In this document: positions 58,080 through 64,000 of the stretch, piece by piece | Layout: each line of letters starts with the position of its first letter | How positions within the stretch are numbered: the first letter of the stretch is position 1 | NCBI GenBank assembly: GCA_018105865.1 | Contig: CM030834.1 | Coordinates: 855,834 to 919,833 of the forward strand | Length of the DNA stretch: 64,000 nucleotides | Origin: Metaphire vulgaris | Lineage: Eukaryota; Annelida; Clitellata; Crassiclitellata; Megascolecidae | Reading direction: 5' to 3' | Program-made: the position numbers and the translations under genes | Notes under the pieces: model-generated | The model's input: the letters and a program-made list of their open reading frames with translations, nothing else | Databases searched by the model: none | Told to the model about the DNA's origin: nothing

Positions 58080-59694
58080 CCCGCAGCAAATGAATAACTC
58101 CCGGATCTCTGAAATCCTTAGTAGAAGAACTTTCCTCGGTTACACATGACAGATCATTGTTTCCATGTATTTCTCTTTCATCTCCATGGCTTCTGCGAGT
58201 TGAAAGCGACTTCTCTCTTCTCTTAGCAATTTCACATTCGAATAAAATCTTCTTCCAATTCATGTACCTCTGTATCTTAACTTTTCTCGAAGATCTTTGC
58301 TTTAAGCAGCGCCTCAGACAGACGACTTTTCTATCTAATAATTTCATTAATCCAAATTTGATCCTCCGTTTCTTGAAAGACTTCTGTAACTTACTTTTCT
58401 TCGATTTATCCGTAATATCTTTCGCAAACACTTCTGATCTCTTTTCTTTATCCTCTTCATTGTCTCTTTTTGAATATCTCTGCGGCCTGAAAATTCCATA
58501 ATTAGTCTTTTGCACAGTACCTTTGACAACCACGAGACAACCTGAAATATCTTCGTCATTTTTCTCTTTGACACTACACTGAGTTGCATCTAGGATCTTT
58601 AACTGAACGAATCTAAAAGCCAGCTTCTCTTGATTTCCTCTGATTGGATTCTTCCATTCAGCAAGCTCGCCAAATCCACGCAAAGCTTTTCGAGAACAGA
58701 CATTCTCGCATCCAGAACCTCCATTACCGTCATTACGCCAATTCAACTTCACCTCCCACCATAGATTCAGCTTCCCTCCGTCATCTCCAGACAAAATAGC
58801 GTGCTTCATTCGTCCATAGAAACTCTTAACATCGTCCAAAGCGTCCCTTCTACAATACGAGACTAACACATAATTTCCATTAGCTTCACGCTCGAATATT
58901 AGATTCCGAAGGTTTTCACGATCTTCATCAACTTCTGAACTTTCGTATTCGTTTCCGACTGCTCTCCCAAGTGTAATCCGAATGACCTTTGATTCTGTCA
59001 TCTCCTTTGCTTTGTAATTTATTCGTCTTCTTTCCATGAGATCAAATTGATTCCCAAGTGCTGTACACACGATATTAGCTGCATTGTCTTCATTCTCCCA
59101 ATTCTTTTGTTTCTTCCCGTTCGACTTGACGGAACTACCAGCATAATTAGATAGTAATATACTTTCTTTAAGTCTGATTGAGCTCTTCATGGCAGAAACT
59201 TTTAAATGCAACTCCATATGACCAATCCAATTTCGAAATCTGAGTTCATTTCTTTCCTCGATAACAAAACATTCGATAACAAAGCATTCGAAACTTTTAC
59301 CAAAGTCTCTTAGAAGCGCTTGCAGCAGATCATTTGTCGTCGAATACAGAAGATTGTTAATGATCGAAGACTCCATTACTTTTCTCGTCTCCCAATTAAA
59401 GCACTCTACCGATATGTCATTTTCCTCCTCGCCTGAGGGAATTTCAATTCGCCGAAACACCTGTCTCTCTTCTTTCAGATTTCCTGTCCCTTCCTTAATC
59501 TCTGCATTCCTATCGCTCGCTGACATTTTAACTGCTGTCTTTCTGCATTTCTCACTTTCCTGTACTCTCCTTTCAAGCGTGACATCCGATGTGGGCAAAG
59601 CTAATAATTGAGTCCTTTGCAAACCGTCACCGCTGAACCGTGTCTCCCCTGACAAAAGTTCAAATCTCCAAATTTCCTCATAATTGTCAGACAC
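58009..59694 (-). CDS. ORF2 of the LTR element, 561 aa, unrecognised
   Basis: The frame opens inside the end of ORF1 (94-base overlap) in the -1 frame relative to ORF1, the arrangement usual for gag and pol. The product is charged and largely hydrophilic. Words: RVQESEKCRKTAVKMSASDR; IINNLLYSTTNDLLQALLRD; a small internal duplication ECFVIECFVIE; FRNWIGHMELHLKV; GKLNLWWEVKLNW; GCENVCSRKALRGFGELAEW; LKILDATQCSV; a Lys/Arg-rich stretch KSKKSKLQKSFKKRRIKFGL. No D(S/T)G protease, no YXDD, no HHCC or DDE integrase pattern seen. The first codon here is GTG rather than ATG, so expression by frameshift or readthrough from ORF1 is likelier than independent initiation. It may be a captured host sequence, a decayed but still open pol remnant, or a new accessory protein. 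Confidence 0.6.
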   Translation of the reverse strand: MSDNYEEIWRFELLSGETRFSGDGLQRTQLLALPTSDVTLERRVQESEKCRKTAVKMSASDRNAEIKEGTGNLKEERQVFRRIEIPSGEEENDISVECFNWETRKVMESSIINNLLYSTTNDLLQALLRDFGKSFECFVIECFVIEERNELRFRNWIGHMELHLKVSAMKSSIRLKESILLSNYAGSSVKSNGKKQKNWENEDNAANIVCTALGNQFDLMERRRINYKAKEMTESKVIRITLGRAVGNEYESSEVDEDRENLRNLIFEREANGNYVLVSYCRRDALDDVKSFYGRMKHAILSGDDGGKLNLWWEVKLNWRNDGNGGSGCENVCSRKALRGFGELAEWKNPIRGNQEKLAFRFVQLKILDATQCSVKEKNDEDISGCLVVVKGTVQKTNYGIFRPQRYSKRDNEEDKEKRSEVFAKDITDKSKKSKLQKSFKKRRIKFGLMKLLDRKVVCLRRCLKQRSSRKVKIQRYMNWKKILFECEIAKRREKSLSTRRSHGDEREIHGNNDLSCVTEESSSTKDFRDPGVIHLLRDDGTGLGLVFLQKGFHIESSGDN

Positions 59695-60968
59695 ATGACA
59701 ATAAATTTCCGTCTCCCGTCGTTAACTTCAGCAGTTGATTTTCCTGCGATAGATTCGTTGATCTCGTCGTTAGTCGAATTGTTCTCCTCTTCTTCTTCTT
59801 CTTCTTCCTCTTCCTCGCCGTCTCCTTCTTTTTTTTTTTCCTCTTCTTCTTCTTCTTCTCTTCTTTTCTTTCCTTCTTCTTCTTCCTCTTCTTCTTCATT
59901 TCTTCTTCTTCTTCTTTCTTCCTCTTCTTCATCTTCTTCTTCTTCATCATCTTCTTCTTCTTCTTCTTCTTCTTCTTCTTCTTCTTCTTCTTCTTCTTCT
60001 TCTTCTTCTTCTTCTTCTTCTTCTTCTTCTTCTTCTTCTTCTTCTTCTTCTTCTTCCTCCATCCGAGCAATTAGTGTCATCCTTTCATGAGCACAGTTCT
60101 CTGACAACGAATGGTTCATAATTACTTCCGCAGCAGGTGGTCTCTTCTTCACCCCTACTCCCACGTCTTCCTCCTGACCTGTAAGTTGCCAGCCCAAAGT
60201 ATCTGTTGCACATCCTCCCGTATAGCTATCGTTGAAATGGCAGACCACTCGCTTTCCCGCATTCCTTCTTGGCGAAATCGGATCTTCTCTCAAGATTGCC
60301 CCGTCTTCTAACATACAATAATCGCGTATTCCATCGGCTGTATCATTAAGACTCGGGGTAGAAATTTCAAATGGGGTCGAATAATTATTCCCATCTGCTA
60401 TCAGTTGAAGAATCGCATTTTCCTCCTGTGGGTCACAAGGTTGACCTCGGCCTGCATTCGCTTTAGCTGTCATCTGGACAAAATCTTCCCCTCTTCCTTC
60501 TGCATCAGGTATCCTGTTTCCGCTGTTCCGACGCTCCTCATTGTGTAGACGTGTAGGTCTATTCTGCTCTCTGTCTGACGTTTCAACCGTCTCTTTGTCT
60601 TGTTGAATTTCCCAGTTTCCACGTTGAAACTTCAATTCATGGTCGGCTTGTTTCACAACCACCTCCTTCTTCTTCTCAGAATTTTCCGCTGGCACATGCT
60701 TGTCTTTGTCATCAACTGCAAGTTTATTCGTCTTCCTGGCAGCAATTTGTTTATCAAGCTGTTCCAACTTTAATAGTAGTTCGGCTTTCTTGAGTTCATA
60801 CTGTCTTCGCTCTCTCTCCTCTGCAATATTCCTCACTTTCCTTTCTTCTTCGAATCTCTCTTTCTCTTCCTCTTTCTCCATAGAAGTTCTTACAAATGTG
60901 TGTAGAGAGTCTCCTTTTAGTCCAATCTCCTTACCTAGCTTTAACCATTCTCTGTAGGCTGACGTCAT
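59601..60968 (-). CDS. ORF1 of the LTR element, gag-like coiled-coil protein with long poly-Glu tract
   Basis: 455 codons from ATG at 60968. The N-terminus YREWLKLGKEIGLKGDSLHT, FVRTSMEKEEEKERFEEERK and a heptad-like Glu/Arg/Lys helix to about residue 95 resemble the N-terminal helix of gag in many invertebrate Ty3/gypsy elements (L...G..L+.F+......+.. type). After that the sequence is polar and low in complexity. Residues about 300-415 are almost pure Glu with Lys and Arg, encoded by a GAA/GAG microsatellite (about 59780-60057). No CCHC zinc knuckle and no recognisable capsid core were found, which supports non-autonomy. The stop is at 59601; ORF2 starts in the -1 frame before it. No good slippery heptamer in phase was seen in the overlap. 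Confidence 0.7.
   Translation of the reverse strand: MTSAYREWLKLGKEIGLKGDSLHTFVRTSMEKEEEKERFEEERKVRNIAEERERRQYELKKAELLLKLEQLDKQIAARKTNKLAVDDKDKHVPAENSEKKKEVVVKQADHELKFQRGNWEIQQDKETVETSDREQNRPTRLHNEERRNSGNRIPDAEGRGEDFVQMTAKANAGRGQPCDPQEENAILQLIADGNNYSTPFEISTPSLNDTADGIRDYCMLEDGAILREDPISPRRNAGKRVVCHFNDSYTGGCATDTLGWQLTGQEEDVGVGVKKRPPAAEVIMNHSLSENCAHERMTLIARMEEEEEEEEEEEEEEEEEEEEEEEEEEEEEEEEEEEEDDEEEEDEEEEERRRRRNEEEEEEEEGKKRREEEEEEEKKKEGDGEEEEEEEEEEENNSTNDEINESIAGKSTAEVNDGRRKFIVMCLTIMRKFGDLNFCQGRHGSAVTVCKGLNY
59778..60060. repeat. (TTC)n microsatellite inside ORF1
   Basis: TTC/TCC/TTT triplets on the + strand. It stays in frame and encodes the poly-Glu tract of ORF1. The parallel Ser-rich + frame is a shadow. 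Confidence 0.9.
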
Positions 60969-60989
60969 TGTCGTCTTATAACAATCCTC

Positions 60990-61520
60990 TTGATCTTAAT
61001 CTCTTACAGCAGTGGCGCTATATAAAATCTCTCTCAATCTTTACAACACATCTCTTAACTATAGCAGTGGCGCTATATAAAATCTCTTCTCTTATAGCTA
61101 TGATGCTATAAAACTTACACAATTCTCCTTATTGGCAAGGCGCTAAAGAAAAAATCTTCTCTTATACTATTAGCTTGGCGCTATATAACTTTCGGCCTGT
61201 TGCCCTTACTCTTTCGTATTAGCGTGGCGCTAAATAATTCTAACGACTATAGCTCACTATAGCTATATGCAAGTCTTCTATCACTTCACACTTCACTATC
61301 TTGGCGATAGCATTCAGCACTATACTCCTAATTATTTAATAGCTAGGCGCTATAAAAATCTCATCACCTATAGCTCTTGGGCTATATAAAATCAATCTTA
61401 CTTCACTGTTCAACTATTAGCTTGGTGCTAAAATTTCCTCTTAAACTATTACCATTGTTATACTGTGTTACCCTCTTCAAGGCGTATAGATCCTATTCTC
61501 TTTTCCCACCTATAGCTCTT
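60990..61520 (-). repeat. Leader of the LTR element with about ten copies of a GGCGCTATATAAAATCT motif
   Basis: Between the primer-binding site and ORF1. On the + strand the words GCAGTGGCGCTATATAAAAT (near 61010 and 61062), TTGGCAAGGCGCTAAAGAAA, TTAGCTTGGCGCTATATAAC, TTAGCGTGGCGCTAAATAAT, TAGCTAGGCGCTATAAAAAT, TAGCTCTTGGGCTATATAAA and TTAGCTTGGTGCTAAAATTT follow each other at about 40-60-base spacing. In the sense of the element each reads roughly ATTTTATATAGCGCC. Inference: tandem decay of one ancestral unit, or repeated structured RNA units in the leader. Confidence 0.8.
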
Positions 61521-61552
61521 TTACCAAATGCAATCGATCAAATTGTTAATCA

Positions 61553-61570
61553 TCCGCGGCCGGGCCCCCA
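61553..61570 (-). promoter_or_regulatory. Primer-binding site candidate
   Basis: Two bases after the 5' LTR (- strand sense) comes TGGGGGCCCGGCCGCGG. A start with TGG at this distance is expected for pairing with the CCA end of a tRNA. The tRNA was not identified. Confidence 0.6.
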
Positions 61571-61572
61571 TA

Positions 61573-62451
61573 TGTGAAGGTCATAGATGGATTTACCTAT
61601 CCTGTCCTCGACATTATAATCGATGCGCATAGGTAAGCTATATCAAGATGAGTTATGAGTTAGATCAACCGAGAAATAATGTAAAGCAACACAGTGGTGG
61701 TATTTCAAATATTATTAAAATGTCATCTGTCTTCCACCTAACAACATGAATATTGGATTAACAAGTTCTCAGCAATATATATCAGTTACTTAAATTACTA
61801 TTCTATTATTAGTCTACCTAGAGGCTGGTCAATTAACAAGAAAACTTATCACTTCCCTCCCCATCTTTGTGATCCAAGGATGATCTCTTTTCCATCGTTC
61901 TTTCTCGACTCTCGATGTTGACCGTGAAGATTCGTTGAGTAGTTTCGAACAGAGTTCTTCTTGCTTCCCTGAGTTTAGGCACAAATGTCCATGTCGTCAG
62001 AGCTGCCGTTGAATGTTTTCGACAATCTTCCTCTGCTTCTTGTTTAACGTCCCGATATAATCGTCTCGAAAGATCGTTCGTTGACTTCACGATTAGGCCT
62101 ATCCCTCATTACTGAATTTTCTACACTGTAGTTTTATCGTTTTCTATGACAGATGTGTCATAATCCTCATTCACGCCACGAATCCAGTTTCTTCGTTAAC
62201 GAACCCCACGAGAGGTGTCCATAAACCCTCTGCTGTAAGATTCCCTCTTCCTCTCAACGTATTTATATTTTCTTTAGCGCCCTCTGGCTGTCCATCGACG
62301 TCGCAGTCACGTTCCGATTGGTTGATGACAGGCTCCCGAGTCCTCCCACATCTATTATTATTCATAAGCGACCAGCCTCAACGACCAGCCTCAATTAATA
62401 TAATCACTTTTCTTAACCTGAACGATTTTAACATATATTGAGACCATCACG
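61573..62451 (-). repeat. LTR, 5' end of the element
   Basis: 879 bp, + strand start TGTGAAGGTC. Differs from the other LTR by a few bases, for example GCTGTAAGATTCCCTC here against GCTGTCCGATTCCCCC at 56398. The last base at the satellite side is G where A is expected. Confidence 0.95.
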
Positions 62452-62666
62452 TTAGGTACGTTTTGGACCTAATTGGTACGTTTCGGAACTTTTCGGTACG
62501 TTTCGGTCCTATTCGGTCCTATTGAGTACGTCTCGGTCCTAATCGGTACGTTTCGGCCCTATTCGGTACGTTTCGGTCCTATTCGGTCCTATTAGGTACG
62601 TTTCGGTCCGAATCGGTGCGTTTCGGTCCTATTCGGTACGTTTCGGTTCTATTCGGTCCTATTAGG
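62452..62666. repeat. Satellite array, continuation after the LTR element
   Basis: The same decamers in the same orientation as 52394-55736, so the LTR element split one array. Confidence 0.95.
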
Positions 62667-62825
62667 AGGGAGGGACGGAGGGAGGGACGGAGCATTAGGA
62701 CCGAAACGTACCGATTAGGACCGATTAGGACCGAAACGTACCGATTAGGACCGATTAGCACCGAAACGCACCGATTAGGACCGCAACGTACCTAATAGGA
62801 CCGAATAGGACCGAAACGTACCGAA
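62667..62825. repeat. GGAGGGACGGA spacer and inverted satellite segment
   Basis: A 27-base spacer (AGGGAGGGACGGAGGGAGGG type) is followed from 62694 by the satellite in reverse orientation (CCGAAACGTACCGATTAGGA). The inverted part is about 130 bp and stops exactly at the MITE at 62826. Confidence 0.9.
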
Positions 62826-63112
62826 CAGTGGCGTAGCGTGACTTTTTGGGGCCCGGGGGGCATCTTTGTCATGGGGGCCCCAAAGTTTCAAAGTTTCGGG
62901 CTGACTCGCAAAAAAAAAAGTCATCATCTCCTTTTTCACCCTGACGAGCAAAAAAAAAAGGTCGTCAGGACGATCACTTCTATGATTTAAGTTAAGAAGT
63001 TACGGTTAACCCTAACCTAACCCTACCTTAGACCCCTCTTTGGGGGCCCCCCTTCGCCCGGGGCCCGGGGGGCAGTCAACAAAGTGCCCCCGCCCCCCAC
63101 GTTACGCCACTG
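62826..63112. mobile_element. hAT-like MITE, 287 bp, right border of the satellite
   Basis: Second copy of the 52127 MITE in the same orientation, with ends CAGTGGCGTAGCGTG and CACGTTACGCCACTG, the paired A-run motif (62902, 62942) and the AACCCTAACCTAACCC run. It carries about 20 extra bases near 63031-63060. The left flank is inverted satellite; the right flank is unrelated. Confidence 0.85.
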
Positions 63113-63374
63113 GGGGGATCTCTTAGGCAGTGTACGTGCCATGTACTGTGTATCGGTCTCGTCCTTTTGCGCATAATCGCATGTGTGTAGGCAGCTTGGA
63201 TCGTCGCTTGGGTGTCAGTGCAAGGCTTGTAGAGGAGGCTCTGGTCAGTGGCTCTGCTGGCGGTGACTTGTGGCTGTGTCACCTGCCGCGGGGTCATCGT
63301 TCTGTCGTCTGCGAGTCATTTCAACCGTCAATCAGAAGACGAGGCTGTGATGACACGCGAGTGACAACGACGAC
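63113..63374. other. No gene recognised
   Basis: A 134-codon + strand frame starts here but has no domain match and runs into a microsatellite. Confidence 0.4.
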
Positions 63375-63495
63375 GATGATGATGATGATGACGATGATGA
63401 CGATGATGACGATGATGATGGCGATGATGATGATGATGATGATGACGATGATGATGTTGATGATGATGATGACGACGACGATGATGATGATGATG
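63375..63495. repeat. (GATGAC/GAT)n microsatellite
   Basis: GATGATGAC-type triplets. They produce the Met/Thr-rich frame. Confidence 0.9.
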
Positions 63496-64000
63496 GCTAA
63501 AAGAGCATCGGCTTTAGTAGGGAAGTTGGAATGAGACCATGGTACAGTGATTATTTAGCTAAGATAGCAAATGCCTTGAAACAGCGTCACCCGATCCTTC
63601 CTCGAGTGAAAAGAATGGATAAGATGCAGTTGTCTCCGAGAAGATAATCGTTGGTCTGTGGAGACGCTTTCCAGACTGAAGAAGTGAGCATTTCTGGTCT
63701 TTCATCGGCGGAAAAGAGTGAAAGGAGTGTCAAAACTAGATACTCTCAGATCGGAAGAGGACTTTGTCACGTTTGTCTCAGTCTCTCAGATAAGCCTAAA
63801 CTATAAATTGTTCTCCACAGTCTGCAGGGATCCTGGAGTTATTGGTTGATTATTCCTTAACTATCTATGTGGGTGATACAGTAATAATAATGCTGATAAT
63901 AATGTTAATAGTAATAGTAGTATTAATAATAGTTACTGGTTTGGAGTGGTGCAGTAAGACCTGTCCTTCCTGAGAAGAACAATATAGGCCTATGTAATTA
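63496..64000. other. No gene recognised
   Basis: Ends in AAT-rich DNA followed by TTTGGAGTGGTGCAGTAAGA, possibly another LINE tail of the GTGGTTCAGTA type. Confidence 0.4.

Larger units (their letters stand above)
55737..62451 (-). mobile_element. LTR retrotransposon, 6.7 kb, probably non-autonomous, inserted in the satellite
   Basis: Two 879-bp direct LTRs (55737-56615 and 61573-62451) enclose a 5-kb interior whose main frames run on the - strand. TTAGG stands next to both outer ends (55732-55736 and 62452-62456), a 5-bp target duplication made of satellite sequence. The LTRs differ at only a few positions seen by eye, so the insertion is recent. A primer-binding-site candidate follows the 61573 LTR and a purine tract precedes the 55737 LTR, both in - strand sense. 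The interior has a gag-like ORF1 and an unknown ORF2; no protease, reverse transcriptase, RNase H or integrase motif was seen. It is likely mobilised by a partner element. Superfamily (Ty3/gypsy or BEL) cannot be fixed without pol. Confidence 0.9.

Noticed and set aside
59601..59694. Programmed -1 slippery site in the ORF1/ORF2 overlap
   Set aside because: AAATTTG is present but in the wrong phase for a -1 heptamer; no other candidate seen.

Overview
This is a window of an animal genome, most likely a marine invertebrate. Genes are split into short exons with GT/AG borders, the DNA between them is dense in microsatellites and short transposon relics, and there is no operon-like packing. The recognisable host genes are the last exon of a fibrinogen-domain protein (662-915, + strand) and a large ionotropic glutamate receptor (iGluR) on the - strand, with exons scattered from 43543 down to 10382. 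The species cannot be named from this sequence. The mix of CR1/L2-like and RTE-like LINEs, hAT-like and piggyBac-like MITEs and fibrinogen-domain genes would suit an echinoderm, hemichordate, amphioxus or lophotrochozoan.

Layout. 1-10 kb: fibrinogen-domain exon, then MITEs, minisatellites and a LINE fragment. 10.3-43.6 kb: nine iGluR exons (amino-terminal domain at the high end, ligand-binding lobe S1, pore, lobe S2 and the last membrane helix M4 at the low end). Their introns hold two LINE relics, three 80-bp TTAA-type MITEs (one just outside), many hAT-like MITEs, a TIR-bounded DNA transposon carrying a broken DDE-like gene (27166-29545), a 36-bp minisatellite and a 67-bp perfect palindrome. 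43.6-52 kb: no gene recognised; GA-rich tracts and dispersed repeats. 52.1-63.1 kb: a 10-bp-periodic satellite flanked by two direct copies of one MITE. It is interrupted by a young 6.7-kb LTR retrotransposon (879-bp LTRs, TTAGG target duplication), whose two main reading frames include a 561-aa product that I do not recognise and no reverse transcriptase that I can see. 63.1-64 kb: microsatellite and unassigned DNA.

The most notable points are these. (i) The iGluR seems to lack the ligand-binding arginine and carries two mutually compensating frameshifts around lobe S2. (ii) The LTR element has an unknown ORF2 and an unusual repeated leader. (iii) The satellite, MITE and LTR element form a nested composite. 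(iv) A repeated-in-pairs motif (TGACAAGCAAAAAAAGGTCA type) recurs in several MITE families. (v) A widespread uncharacterised gene family sits here inside terminal inverted repeats. All homology statements are by eye; no search or alignment program was run.
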